64,000 nt of DNA, taken from contig PNKY01000001.1 of assembly GCA_013822765.1 (NCBI GenBank), positions 248,001 through 312,000 on the forward strand. Direction: 5' to 3'. A model generated the notes under the pieces. That model was not told the DNA's origin. It saw only the letters and a list, made by a program, of their open reading frames with translations, and made no database searches. Shown in pieces: positions 35,606 through 44,530 of this stretch. Each line of letters opens with the position of its first letter. Position 1 is the stretch's first letter. Source of the DNA: Rhodospirillum sp. GTDB taxonomy: Bacteria > Pseudomonadota > Alphaproteobacteria > Dongiales > Dongiaceae. The translations under genes were made by a program, and so were the position numbers.

Positions 35606-36562
35606 CTACTCGGCGGCCGAGCGCATCCGCTTGCCGTCGAGATTGTCCATGAGCGCGTCGAGCTCTTTCATCACCTGCTTCAGCTTCTTGACCCGCGCTT
35701 CGCCATCCTTGCCGAGTTCCTTGAAGGTCGTGAGCGGCGGGCGCACGTCGCCGACCGGATAGCCGGCGGCGGCGGACAACGCCTTGGAATAGCACTGGTG
35801 GCCGTAGGTCGGATGGCCCGCCTGGGTGATCGCGTACATCTTGTTGATCAGGCGCTCGATCTTCTTGGCGTCGTTCCAGCGGCCTTCGGCGCAATAGTCG
35901 CAGATGCGGGTGGAGGCGCGCGGGATGAAATTGCAATAGGGATTCACGTAGCCGACTGCGCCGTAGAGATAGGATTCGACGATGCGCTGGCCGGCGAACA
36001 CGTTCATCACGCCCTTGGTCAATTCGACGATGTCGTAGACCCGCGCCATCTCCTGGCTGGCTTCCTTGATATAGCGGATCTGCTCGAAATCGGCGGTCAG
36101 CCGCGCCACGAACCGCGCCGACATGTCGACGTTCGAGGTGTAGGGATTGTTGTAGAGCATGATCGGGATCGAGACCTTTTCGCAGATCGCCTTGTAGTAG
36201 GCGTAGATCTCGTACTCGGTCGGCGTGTAGTAGTACGGCGGGATGATCATGAGCCCGTCGGCGCCGAGCTTCTCCGCCTCGCGGCTGTAACGCACGGCGT
36301 TCGGCGTGTAGGCGTTCATGGTGCCGACCAGCACATGCATGCGCTTGCGCACGTGCTTGACGGTCGCCTCGACGAACTGCGTGCGCTCGTCGTCGGTGAG
36401 GGTGAGGAACTCGCCGGTGGTGCCAAGGATGATGATTCCGGGCGAGCCTTCCTCGATCTGCCAGTCGACGAACCGCTTCCAGGCCGCGATGTCGATCTTC
36501 TTCCCGTCATCGGTGAAGGGGGTGATCGTCACGCCGTAGCTGCCGCGAAACTGATGAGTCAT
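35606..36562 (-). CDS. DapA/NAL-family lyase or aldolase
   Basis: A 318-residue class I aldolase-type barrel with Schiff-base Lys166 (YIKEAS), the Tyr137 of LYNNP and the LGTTGEF loop. It is not likely to be dihydrodipicolinate synthase: it lies in a catabolic island and is longer than DapA. Relatives include 4-hydroxy-2-oxoglutarate aldolase and the pyrroline-4-hydroxy-2-carboxylate deaminase (LhpC) of hydroxyproline breakdown, either of which would suit the neighbouring oxidases. Divergent from the FAD oxidase, with the operator-like site between them. Confidence 0.8.
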   Translation of the reverse strand: MTHQFRGSYGVTITPFTDDGKKIDIAAWKRFVDWQIEEGSPGIIILGTTGEFLTLTDDERTQFVEATVKHVRKRMHVLVGTMNAYTPNAVRYSREAEKLGADGLMIIPPYYYTPTEYEIYAYYKAICEKVSIPIMLYNNPYTSNVDMSARFVARLTADFEQIRYIKEASQEMARVYDIVELTKGVMNVFAGQRIVESYLYGAVGYVNPYCNFIPRASTRICDYCAEGRWNDAKKIERLINKMYAITQAGHPTYGHQCYSKALSAAAGYPVGDVRPPLTTFKELGKDGEARVKKLKQVMKELDALMDNLDGKRMRSAAE

Positions 36563-36606
36563 GGCCGATTTTCCCTCGATTGCGCCTGCTTTCGGGGCGC
36601 GATATT

Positions 36607-36624
36607 GTGTACTCTGTGTATACA
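36607..36624. promoter_or_regulatory. Putative GntR/FCD operator, site 1
   Basis: The sequence GTGTACTCTGTGTATACA contains the palindrome TGTATACA. Its first 17 bases match site 2 (upstream of the transporter) at all but four positions, three of them in the spacer. It lies in the 65-base divergent gap between the DapA-like and FAD oxidase genes, only three bases before the oxidase ATG, a place suited to repression. Confidence 0.55.
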
Positions 36625-36627
36625 GCG

Positions 36628-37779
36628 ATGTCCAGCAGCAAAACCGATATTCTCGTTGTGGGCGGGGGACTTGCGGGCTGCGCGACCGCCTATTACCTGG
36701 CCCGCGCCGGCGCCGAAGTGACGGTGATCGAGCGCGACGAACTCAACATGCAGGCGTCCGGCGCCAACGCCGGCAGCTTCCACGCCCAGATCCCGCACAT
36801 CACCTTTCTCGAAGAGGGCGAGGCGTGGGCGCGCAACTTCGCGCCGGTGGTCGAGATGCTGATCGAGGCCATCGACCTGTGGCGCGGACTCGAGGCGGAG
36901 CTCGACGCGGATCTCGAAGTGCGCATCGGCGGCGGCATACTGATTGCGGACCGGCCGGAGCAGATGCGCGACATCGAACGGCGCATGAGCCTGGAGCGGG
37001 CGTATGGCCTCGACATCCGTGCCCTGACCAGGGACGAGCTGCTGCAGCTCGCGCCGTACGCCTCCGCCCAGGCAGTCGGCGGCTGCTACTGCCCGATCGA
37101 AGGCAAGGCCAATCCACTCAAGGCCACTGCGGCCTTCGCCAGGCGCGCAGAGGAGGCCGGCGCGGTCTTTTATCGCCACACCGAGCTGCGGGCGCTCGAA
37201 GCGGTAAGTGGCGGATTCATCGCCACCACCGGCAGCGGCACCATCCGGGCGCGGCGGGTGGTGAATTGCGCGGGCGCCAGCGGCGGCAAGGTCGCACGCA
37301 TGCTGGGCATCGAGGTCGCGGTGCAGGGCTTCCCGATCCAGGTCAACGTGACCGCGCCGGTCGCGCCGATCATCAAGCATCTGGTGTATGCCGCCGGCCA
37401 CCGGCTGTCCCTGAAGCAGACCGCCAACGGCACCCTGCTGATCGGCGGCGGCTGGCCGGCGCACGTCGATCCGGACAGCGGCTATCCGATCGTCGATCCA
37501 CATTCCATGATCGAGAACCTGAAGGCGGCGCAGCGAGTGGTGCCGGCGGTGGCGGGCGCGCATCTGGTCCGTACCTGGGCGGCGGTCGTCAACGGCACGG
37601 CGGACTGGAAGCCGGTGATCGGCGAGGCGCCTGGGCACAAGGGCTTCTACTTCAACTTCTTCCCGTGGACCGGCTTCACCGCCGGACCGATCTCCGCCCT
37701 GACCACGGCGGAACTGGTGCTCGGGCGCAAGCCGTCGATCGACATCGCGCGCTATTCGTCGCTGCGGCAGGCGGCCTGA
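36628..37779 (+). CDS. DAO-family FAD-dependent amino acid oxidase/dehydrogenase
   Basis: The 383-residue flavoprotein has the FAD motif ILVVGGGLAGCATAYYLARAG at its start, the SGANAGSF loop, and a C-terminal FFPWTGFTAGP. It belongs to the glycine/D-amino acid oxidase group that includes the B subunits of opine oxidases, HcnC and D-hydroxyproline dehydrogenase subunits. A partner with [2Fe-2S] and FAD domains is encoded at 42788-44464, which supports a multi-subunit dehydrogenase. It is convergent with the transporter operon. Confidence 0.85.
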   Translation: MSSSKTDILVVGGGLAGCATAYYLARAGAEVTVIERDELNMQASGANAGSFHAQIPHITFLEEGEAWARNFAPVVEMLIEAIDLWRGLEAELDADLEVRIGGGILIADRPEQMRDIERRMSLERAYGLDIRALTRDELLQLAPYASAQAVGGCYCPIEGKANPLKATAAFARRAEEAGAVFYRHTELRALEAVSGGFIATTGSGTIRARRVVNCAGASGGKVARMLGIEVAVQGFPIQVNVTAPVAPIIKHLVYAAGHRLSLKQTANGTLLIGGGWPAHVDPDSGYPIVDPHSMIENLKAAQRVVPAVAGAHLVRTWAAVVNGTADWKPVIGEAPGHKGFYFNFFPWTGFTAGPISALTTAELVLGRKPSIDIARYSSLRQAA

Positions 37780-37786
37780 CACTGCT

Positions 37787-38524
37787 CTAGTGGCGCAGGA
37801 TCTTGCCGACGAACTCGCGCGCGCGCTCGCTGCGCGGCCGGTCGAAGATGTCGGCAGGGGTGCCGATTTCCACCACCTTGCCCTTGTCCATCATCACCAC
37901 CTTGCTGGCGACCTCGCGCACGAACGCCATTTCGTGGCTGACGATCAGCATGGTCATGCCGTCCTTGGCGAGAACGCGGATCGTATCCAGCACCTCGTTG
38001 ACCAGCTCGGGGTCGAGTGCGGAGGTCACCTCGTCCAGCAGCAGGATCTCCGGCTTCAAAGCCAGCGCGCGGGCGATCGCGACGCGCTGCTGCTGGCCGC
38101 CGGAGAGCTCGTCGGGATAGGCATGGCTCTTGTCCGCAAGCCCGACGCGCGCCAGGATCCTCGCCGCGTCGGCCTCAGCCTCGGCGCGCGGCCGGCCCTT
38201 GATCTTGACCGGGGCGATCGTGACGTTGCGCATCACGTCCATGTTCTGGAACAGGTTGTACTGCTGGAACACGATCGCCATCTTGTCGCGCGCCGCCCGT
38301 ACGCTCGCGGCGGAGCCATACTGGATCGGCTGGCCGTCGAGAACCACGTCGCCGCCGATGCATGGCGTCAGGCCCACCAGCACGCGCAGAATGGTCGACT
38401 TGCCGGAGCCGGACGGCCCGATCAGCGCGACCACCTCGCCCTTGTCGAACGACAGGTCGACGCCGTGCAGGACCTTCAGGTCACCGTAGCTTGCGCTGAG
38501 GTTTCTGACTTCGAGGTGTGGCAA
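37787..38524 (-). CDS. Polar amino acid ABC transporter ATP-binding protein
   Basis: A 245-residue HisP/GlnQ-type ATPase: Walker A GPSGSGKST, Q-loop QQYNLFQNMDV, signature LSGGQQQRVAIARAL, Walker B ILLLDEVTSALD, and switch His in VSHEM. The best start is TTG at 38524, preceded by GGAG and giving the family N-terminus MPHLEVRNLSA; it overlaps the end of the upstream permease gene by 44 bases. It is the last gene of the import operon. Confidence 0.9.
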   Translation of the reverse strand: MPHLEVRNLSASYGDLKVLHGVDLSFDKGEVVALIGPSGSGKSTILRVLVGLTPCIGGDVVLDGQPIQYGSAASVRAARDKMAIVFQQYNLFQNMDVMRNVTIAPVKIKGRPRAEAEADAARILARVGLADKSHAYPDELSGGQQQRVAIARALALKPEILLLDEVTSALDPELVNEVLDTIRVLAKDGMTMLIVSHEMAFVREVASKVVMMDKGKVVEIGTPADIFDRPRSERAREFVGKILRH

Positions 38525-39188
38525 GCCGTTTCTCCAACCATTGGCCGAAGCGGGTGAGCGGGTAGGACATGGCGAAATAGAGCAGGGCGACGGTGGTGTA
38601 GACAAGCACCGCGGAGAACCCCTGATTGGCGAGTTCCTTGCCGCGGAAGGTCAACTCGAACACGCCGAGCTGGCTGACCAGCGCGGTATCCTTCACGAAG
38701 GCCACCATAAAGACCATGGCGGGCGGCAGGATCACCGGCCAGGATTGCGGCAGGACGACGTGGATCAGGGTGCGCCAGCGGCCGAAATTCATCGCTTGCG
38801 CCGCCTCGATCTGCTGGCGCGCGACCGATTCGAATCCGCCACGAATGATGTCGGCGGTGTAAGCCGTCGCGTAGATGCAGATCGCGATCAGCGCAATGGC
38901 GAACAGCGAGGCGTTCTTCACGATGACCGCCAAGCCGAACAGCACCAAAAAAATCGTTACCAGGAACGGGATGCGCCGGAAGATCTCGACATAGAAGATG
39001 GCGGCGGCGCGCAGCGGCAACGCCCAGTGGCCCGGCGTCTGCCGCGCATAGACGATGAAGAACGCGAACAGGAAACCGAGCCCGCAGCCGAAGAACGTCA
39101 GCGCGAGGGTGATGCCCATCGACTCGACCAGGAAGCGGACGTTGGTGGGGCTGAAGAACGCCGGGATCTCGCTGAGGATCTCTTCCAT
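38481..39188 (-). CDS. Polar amino acid ABC transporter permease 2
   Basis: A 235-residue HisM/GlnP-type permease with five predicted helices and the ATPase-coupling EAA loop EAAQAMNFGRWRTLIHVVLPQ. It follows permease 1 with a two-base gap and overlaps the ATPase gene. Together with the binding protein and the other permease it should form an importer for a polar amino acid or opine-like compound. Confidence 0.9.
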   Translation of the reverse strand: MEEILSEIPAFFSPTNVRFLVESMGITLALTFFGCGLGFLFAFFIVYARQTPGHWALPLRAAAIFYVEIFRRIPFLVTIFLVLFGLAVIVKNASLFAIALIAICIYATAYTADIIRGGFESVARQQIEAAQAMNFGRWRTLIHVVLPQSWPVILPPAMVFMVAFVKDTALVSQLGVFELTFRGKELANQGFSAVLVYTTVALLYFAMSYPLTRFGQWLEKRLATPRSQKPQRKLR

Positions 39189-39190
39189 CG

Positions 39191-39865
39191 TCAGAAAATC
39201 TTCGCCTTGACGCGGAACGCCCACCGGCCGATCAGCGCCAGCGACAGGCTGGCGACGAAGGTGATGATGATGTAGAACCCGGCCGCGACGATGAAAGCCT
39301 CCAGGTGCCGATAGTTTTCGGAGGCGATGTTGTACGCCGTGCCGAGCAGCTCTTCGACGCCGATGATCATCGCCATCGACGTCGACAAGGTCAGCACGAT
39401 GAAGTAGTTGGCCAAGGCCGGATAGATCGTTTTCACGATGTGCGGCATCACCACGTACAGGATGATCTGCGCGCGCGAGAAGCCGAGCGTTTCACCCGCT
39501 TCGATCTCGCTGCGCCGCACCGACAGGAAGCCGCCGCGCATGATCTCGCAGCCATAGGCGGACGTCGCCATGACAAGGGCGGCTATCACGGTCCAATACT
39601 TGTCGAGCCGGATGCCCAGTTCCGGCAATCCGAAGAACAGAAAATAGATATGGATCAGGACCGGCGTGTTGGTGAGGAAGGTGACGTAGGCGCCTGCGAT
39701 GCGCTTCAACCACACAGGGCCTGAGGTTCTGACCGCGGCCAGTACCAAAGCGAACGGCGCGCCGATCCAGAACCCGGCGAGCGCCAGCAACAGGGACAGC
39801 AGCGCGCCGTGCACGAGCTCCGGCCAGTGCGCGAGGATGATGTTGAACTGGAATGTGTAATTCAA
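39191..39865 (-). CDS. Polar amino acid ABC transporter permease 1
   Basis: A 224-residue permease of the same HisQ/GlnP group, with the coupling loop EAGETLGFSRAQIILYVVMPH. The likely start is TTG (39865), giving the typical amphipathic N-terminus MNYTFQFNIILAHW. It lies 53 bases after the binding-protein gene. Confidence 0.88.
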   Translation of the reverse strand: MNYTFQFNIILAHWPELVHGALLSLLLALAGFWIGAPFALVLAAVRTSGPVWLKRIAGAYVTFLTNTPVLIHIYFLFFGLPELGIRLDKYWTVIAALVMATSAYGCEIMRGGFLSVRRSEIEAGETLGFSRAQIILYVVMPHIVKTIYPALANYFIVLTLSTSMAMIIGVEELLGTAYNIASENYRHLEAFIVAAGFYIIITFVASLSLALIGRWAFRVKAKIF

Positions 39866-39918
39866 GACGCGGTCGTCCGCGGGCGAACCCGATCAGGGCT
39901 CGCCCGCTTCGCCGTTAG

Positions 39919-40743
39919 TTAAAAGTAGGGTTGATAAGGGACCTTCTCGAGCATCGCGGAACCAAAGGCTTTCTGCCACTCGGCGTCGACGAAGCCCGAG
40001 GCATGCAGCTTGTAGAGCGCGATGTTGAGGCAGTCGCGCAGCGCATAGTTGCCCTTCTGCACGCCGATCGCGTCCCAGCCGAGGTCGATCTTGGCGGGCA
40101 GGACCTGCCACTTCACGTCCTTGTGGTCGTTGGTGAAGGCCATGAAGAAGTCCAGCATCTCGACGATCGCATCGCCCCGGCCTTGCGCCACCATGCGGAC
40201 GACGTCGGCGTTGGTGTCGACGATCTCCAGCTTGGCCTTGGGCAGGTTCTCCTTGGCCCAGTCGATGGTCCAGGCGCTGCGCACGTCGACGATAGTGTAT
40301 TTGGGATCGTTCAGCTCCTCGTAGCTCGAGATCTTGAGCTTGTCGGTCGTGAGCACGCCCATTACTTCGGTGTGGAGCGGGAAGGTGTATTCGATCAGCT
40401 TGGCGCGCTCCGAATTGCGCGTGAGGCCGCCGAGCGAGATGTCGATGGTGTTGGCGACCAGGAACGGCACGCGCTGCGCCGTCTCGGTCGGGATGAACTC
40501 GACCTTCTCGATCTTCAGCTCTTCGGCCAGCTTGTTGGCGACCGCGACGTCGAAGCCTTCGTAGGCGCCGGAGGAGTTCCGCGACGAGAACGGCGGAGAA
40601 TTCGGATGGATGCCGACGCGCAGCACATTGTTCTTCAGGGTCTCATCGAGCGTGTCGGCTTGCGCGGACGAGATGACGAACCCGGCCGACGTGGCGCCTG
40701 CCGCGAAACCAGCGAGTCCACGACGCGAAACTGTGAATGCCAT
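39919..40743 (-). CDS. Amino acid ABC transporter substrate-binding protein
   Basis: A 274-residue periplasmic protein of the SBP_bac_3 family. The twin-arginine-like signal (SRRGLAGFAAGATSAG) is cleaved after AQA, about residue 29. Family motifs include LRVGIHPNSPPFSS, AYEGFDVAVANKLAEEL and ISLGGLTRNSERAKLIEYT. The start has a GGGAGG Shine-Dalgarno. First gene of the importer operon, with operator site 2 about 90 bases upstream. The ligand is unknown. Confidence 0.9.
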   Translation of the reverse strand: MAFTVSRRGLAGFAAGATSAGFVISSAQADTLDETLKNNVLRVGIHPNSPPFSSRNSSGAYEGFDVAVANKLAEELKIEKVEFIPTETAQRVPFLVANTIDISLGGLTRNSERAKLIEYTFPLHTEVMGVLTTDKLKISSYEELNDPKYTIVDVRSAWTIDWAKENLPKAKLEIVDTNADVVRMVAQGRGDAIVEMLDFFMAFTNDHKDVKWQVLPAKIDLGWDAIGVQKGNYALRDCLNIALYKLHASGFVDAEWQKAFGSAMLEKVPYQPYF

Positions 40744-40830
40744 TTTTCTTGCCTCCCGTTTTGGCTCTCGCCTTATGGCAAGGAGCTTCAGCAGCACTGC
40801 GGAATCGCGGTCTGCGATCCTGCATTCATA

Positions 40831-40848
40831 GTATACGCGGTGTATACA
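40831..40848. promoter_or_regulatory. Putative GntR/FCD operator, site 2
   Basis: GTATACGCGGTGTATACA includes the same TGTATACA palindrome and overall spacing as site 1. It lies between the importer operon and the GntR gene, both leftward, so it probably governs the importer promoter and may be bound by the GntR protein encoded just upstream. Confidence 0.6.
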
Positions 40849-40910
40849 ACGTCAAGGCACATGCACCGCTACGCACGGGCGCCGGGATAGGAACGGATGC
40901 GCCGGCGGCG

Positions 40911-41642
40911 CTACTTGAAGCTGACCCGCATGCCGGGCCGGTTCGCCAGGCTGTTCATGAATTCGTCGATCAGCGACTGCGCGTCGGCGCGGCCGGCCGC
41001 CTCCGCGGCGTCCGGGTCTTTCTTCGCGATCGCCGCCAGGATCTCGCGGTGGGACTTCAGGAAATCGCCGCTCACCCGATCCGGCAGGTGCATGCCGTAG
41101 AGGCCGAGCAGCCGCTGGCCTTGGTCGAGGATGCCGCTGGTCCAGCCGGCGATGTAGGGATTGCCGGTCATCTCCGCGATCGTCATGTGGAAGTCGCGGT
41201 TGAGGCGAACCATGTTGCGGATGTCGCGCCGGCGCAAGGCGCGCTCGTGCTCCTCGTGGTCGCGGCGCAGCTTCTCCAGCTTCGCCGGATTGGGGTTGTG
41301 GGCGGCCAGCCGGCAGCTGAGGCGGTAGAGCATCTGCATAGCGTCGAAATAGGACGGCAGCGTCGCGATGTCGAACTGGGCGACGATGGCGGTGCGGTTG
41401 CGGAAATTCTGCACCAGCCCTTCCGCCGACAGCCGGATGAGCGCTTCGCGTACCGGCGAGCGTGAGACGCCGAATTGCCGGCTGATCTCGGTCTCGTCGA
41501 GCAGCGTTCCGGGCATCAGCTCCAGGTGCAGGATGCGGTTCTTGAGCTGCTCATGGACATAGGATGCGCCGGTGCCGCGCGGGCGGCGCGGATTGCTGGC
41601 GGCGCGCTTGACGGTGGGCTTGGCGGCGGGCTTACGCGCCAT
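40911..41642 (-). CDS. GntR-family (FCD) transcriptional regulator
   Basis: A 243-residue regulator: a basic N-terminal tail, a winged helix (LLDETEISRQFGVSRSPVREALIRLSAEGL, residues about 46-75) and a helical FCD effector domain with the metal-ligand His residues in NRDFHMTIAE and SHREILAAI. Such regulators usually bind a pathway acid and repress catabolic genes. It is the only dedicated regulator of the island. Its long Ala/Lys/Arg tail is unusual but common in high-GC genomes. Confidence 0.9.
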   Translation of the reverse strand: MARKPAAKPTVKRAASNPRRPRGTGASYVHEQLKNRILHLELMPGTLLDETEISRQFGVSRSPVREALIRLSAEGLVQNFRNRTAIVAQFDIATLPSYFDAMQMLYRLSCRLAAHNPNPAKLEKLRRDHEEHERALRRRDIRNMVRLNRDFHMTIAEMTGNPYIAGWTSGILDQGQRLLGLYGMHLPDRVSGDFLKSHREILAAIAKKDPDAAEAAGRADAQSLIDEFMNSLANRPGMRVSFK

Positions 41643-41819
41643 GAGGCAGTCCGGCGATCAGGCGACGCGGTGGATGAGGGTGCAGCATAGATTGTGCTTC
41701 TCGAGGCAGGATCGCGGCATCATCCACCACAGGCATGGCGACTTCAACTGTCCTGAATGCAGCGCCTGCTTTGCGCTGGAATGGCGCGATGCTATCGTGC
41801 GCGCGCTCGATGGAGTGCG

Positions 41820-42791
41820 ATGGCGAAGATGGTTGATCGATCCGGAAGCGACAGGGGCGGGCTGGTGGCCGTCATTGGCGGGGGCAGCATCGGCGTCGCC
41901 TTTGCCGTCGTCTTTGGCAACGCGGGCCGGCAAGTCCGGTTGTTCGAGCCGGACCAGAGTCGCCGGGCGGCCGTCCCCGGATTGCTGCGCGCCCGGCTCG
42001 ATGACCTGCAGTCCTACGGCCTGCTGGACGAGGCGCCGGATTCGATCGCGCGGCGGGTCACGCTCGCCGACAACCTCGCTGAGGCGGTCGAGAACGCAGA
42101 TTATGTGCAGGAATGCGCGCCCGAGGTCTTGGCGCTCAAGCAAGAGCTGTTCGCCGCGCTTGACCGGCTGTCGCCACCGCAAGCCGTGCTGGCGAGCGCG
42201 TCCTCTTTCATACCAGCGAGCGCCTTCGCAAGCGATCTCGGTGGGCGTCATCGCATCCTGGTGACGCATCCGGGGAACCCGCCGTTCCTGGTTCGCGTGG
42301 TAGAGATCGTGCCGGCGCCGTTCACCGACGCCGGCACAGTCGAGACCGCCACGGCGTTGCTGCAGTCCTGCGGCATGGAGCCGGTGTTGGTGCGCAAGGA
42401 AGTCGAAGGGTTCGTGTTCAACCGCTTGCAGGGCGCCTTGCTGCGCGAGGCCTATTGCCTGGTGCGCGATGGCGTCGCCTCGGTCGAGGATGTCGACCGG
42501 ATCGTGCGCGATGGTCTTGGCCTGCGCTGGTCGGTCGTCGGGCCGTTCGAAACCGCTGACCTCAACACGCAGGGCGGCATCGCCGCGCATGCCGAGAAGA
42601 TGGGCCCGTCCTACGCGCGCATGGGCGCGGAGCGCGGGCAGCACGATCCCTGGACGCCGGACCTGGTGGCCAAGGTGACGGCGGAACGCCGCACCCAGCT
42701 GCCGCTCAAGCGATGGGCCGAGCGCGTCGCCTGGCGGGATCGCCGCCTGATGGCAATGGTCCGCCATCGCCGGTCCGAGCGCGAGGCATGA
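41820..42791 (+). CDS. 3-hydroxyacyl-CoA dehydrogenase-family NAD-dependent dehydrogenase
   Basis: The 323-residue enzyme has NAD-binding VAVIGGGSIGVAFAVVFGNAG, the catalytic region THPGNPPFLVRVVEIVPAP (His-Glu dyad spacing as in lambda-crystallin and carnitine dehydrogenase-like enzymes) and FVFNRLQGALLREA. It acts on a hydroxy acid or hydroxyacyl group rather than a standard fatty acyl-CoA, judging from this subgroup. Its stop overlaps the start of the FeS-FAD gene (ATGA). Confidence 0.8.
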   Translation: MAKMVDRSGSDRGGLVAVIGGGSIGVAFAVVFGNAGRQVRLFEPDQSRRAAVPGLLRARLDDLQSYGLLDEAPDSIARRVTLADNLAEAVENADYVQECAPEVLALKQELFAALDRLSPPQAVLASASSFIPASAFASDLGGRHRILVTHPGNPPFLVRVVEIVPAPFTDAGTVETATALLQSCGMEPVLVRKEVEGFVFNRLQGALLREAYCLVRDGVASVEDVDRIVRDGLGLRWSVVGPFETADLNTQGGIAAHAEKMGPSYARMGAERGQHDPWTPDLVAKVTAERRTQLPLKRWAERVAWRDRRLMAMVRHRRSEREA

Positions 42792-44464
42792 GCGACACCA
42801 TCGAGATCGCGTTCGAAGGAACTCCGATCGCGGCGCGCGCGGGCGAAAGCGTCGCCGCCGCGCTGGCGGCGCACGGCATCCTGTCGTTGCGCACCACGCG
42901 CGACGCGGCGGAGCGCGGGATGTTCTGCGGCATGGGCGTCTGCCAGGACTGCCTGGTGGAGGTCGACGGACAGCCGGAACAGCGCGCCTGCATGATCAAG
43001 GTCGATCGGGCGTTGCAGGTGCGCCGCCAGATGCATGGGCGGGCGCTCGCGCCGGTCGCGGAGGGTGCATCCCCGAAGACCGACGAGGTCGCGGTCGAGC
43101 AGCCGGAGGTGCTGGTGATCGGCGCCGGGCCAGGCGGCCTGTCGGCGGCGATCGCGGCGCGCAGCGCCGGCGCCGCAGTGGTGGTCGTCGACGAGCGCGC
43201 GCAGCCGGGCGGCCAGTATTTCAAGCAGGTCAGCGTCGACCCAGCCGGTGCTGCCGCGCCGGACCGTCAGCATCGCGAAGGCGCGGCCCTGATCGAGACC
43301 GCGCGGCGCCTGGGCGTCGAAATCCGCAGCGGACTCATGATCTGGGGCGCTTTCCAGCCTGGATTGTTCGCGGCGGTGGCGGACGGGCGCAGCCATCGCT
43401 TCGCGCCCAAGGCCACCATCGTCGCGACCGGCGCCTATGAGCGCGGCTGGCCGGTGCCGGGCTGGACCCTGCCCGGCGTCATGACCACGGGGGCGGCGCA
43501 GACCTTGTGGCGCACGGCGCGACGACTGCCCGGCCAACGCGTGCTCATCGCCGGCAACGGCCCGCTGAACCTGCAATTGGCGGCAGAGCTGATCGAGGGC
43601 GGGGCGGAGGTCGTCGCGGTGGTCGAAGCCGCGCCGCGGCCCGGTCCGGCGAAGCTGGGCGCGCTGTGCGCGATGCTCGCCACCGCGCCCGGCCTGGTAC
43701 GCGACGGCCTGCAATACCACCTGCGCCGGCGTGCCGGCGGCGGCGAGATGATCCATGGCAGCGTCGTGGCCTCCGTCAGCAGGGGCGAGCGCGGGCTGGT
43801 GGTGCAGCTCGACAGCGCGGAGCCGGCGGACGGCGCGCCGCGCAGCTTCGCGGCGGACGTGCTGTGCCTGGGCTACGGGTTCGAGCCCTCGAACGAGCTG
43901 CTGCGCGTGCTGGGCTGCGGCCACGATCTCGACCCGGTGCGGCAGCACCTGGTGACGCGGCGCGACGACGGCGGGCGCACCGATGTCGCCGGCATCTATG
44001 CGTTGGGCGATTGCACCGGTTTGGGTGGCGCGCGTGCGGCGCTGGCGGAAGGGACGATCGTAGGCCTCAGCGTCGCGCAGGATCTCGGTCGTGCGATCGA
44101 CGTGGCGCAACGGGACCGGGCGCGGGCCACGCTGCGCCGGCACCGAAGGTTCCAGCGCGCGCTCTGGGAGCTCTATGCCGCGCCGCCCTATTCGACGCTC
44201 CGCGCGACCGCGGAGACGGTGATCTGCCGCTGCGAGGAAGTGACCCTGGGCCAGATCGAGCAAGCCCTGGCGGAGAAGATGACCTCGGCCGGCGCGATCA
44301 AGCGCAGGACGCGGCTCGGCATGGGTCGTTGCCAGGGCCGCTATTGCGCGCCGGTGCTGGAAGCGCTGCTGGCGGAGCGGCTCGGCACGGAGCGCGGCGA
44401 GTTCACCGGCTTCGCGCCGCGCGTCCCGGTGAAGCCGGTGCCGATCGGCGAACTGGCGCGTTAG
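42788..44464 (+). CDS. Fused [2Fe-2S]-FAD-BFD oxidoreductase (HcnA/HcnB or opine oxidase A-like)
   Basis: This 558-residue protein joins three modules. Residues about 1-90 form a ferredoxin-like domain with Cys47, Cys52, Cys55 and Cys68 for a [2Fe-2S] cluster. Residues about 105-450 form a two-dinucleotide-binding flavoprotein (VLVIGAGPGGLSAAIAARSAG, VLIAGNGPLNLQLAAEL, GIYALGDCTGLGG). Residues about 475-530 form a BFD-like [2Fe-2S] domain (ICRCEEV, GRCQGRYCAP). In HCN synthase and several opine or D-hydroxyproline dehydrogenases the first module is a separate subunit. The DAO protein at 36628-37779 is the expected catalytic partner. Confidence 0.85.
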   Translation: MSDTIEIAFEGTPIAARAGESVAAALAAHGILSLRTTRDAAERGMFCGMGVCQDCLVEVDGQPEQRACMIKVDRALQVRRQMHGRALAPVAEGASPKTDEVAVEQPEVLVIGAGPGGLSAAIAARSAGAAVVVVDERAQPGGQYFKQVSVDPAGAAAPDRQHREGAALIETARRLGVEIRSGLMIWGAFQPGLFAAVADGRSHRFAPKATIVATGAYERGWPVPGWTLPGVMTTGAAQTLWRTARRLPGQRVLIAGNGPLNLQLAAELIEGGAEVVAVVEAAPRPGPAKLGALCAMLATAPGLVRDGLQYHLRRRAGGGEMIHGSVVASVSRGERGLVVQLDSAEPADGAPRSFAADVLCLGYGFEPSNELLRVLGCGHDLDPVRQHLVTRRDDGGRTDVAGIYALGDCTGLGGARAALAEGTIVGLSVAQDLGRAIDVAQRDRARATLRRHRRFQRALWELYAAPPYSTLRATAETVICRCEEVTLGQIEQALAEKMTSAGAIKRRTRLGMGRCQGRYCAPVLEALLAERLGTERGEFTGFAPRVPVKPVPIGELAR

Positions 44465-44530
44465 AGTCGCTGAATTGGTCGCATTTTCTACGCCGAACCG
44501 CTTCCACCTCGGCGGAAATGCTTCAGCGCC

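Noticed and set aside
35606..36562. Housekeeping dihydrodipicolinate synthase (dapA)
   Set aside because: Catabolic neighbourhood, GntR-type operator in its promoter and a longer chain fit another DapA/NAL-family lyase better.
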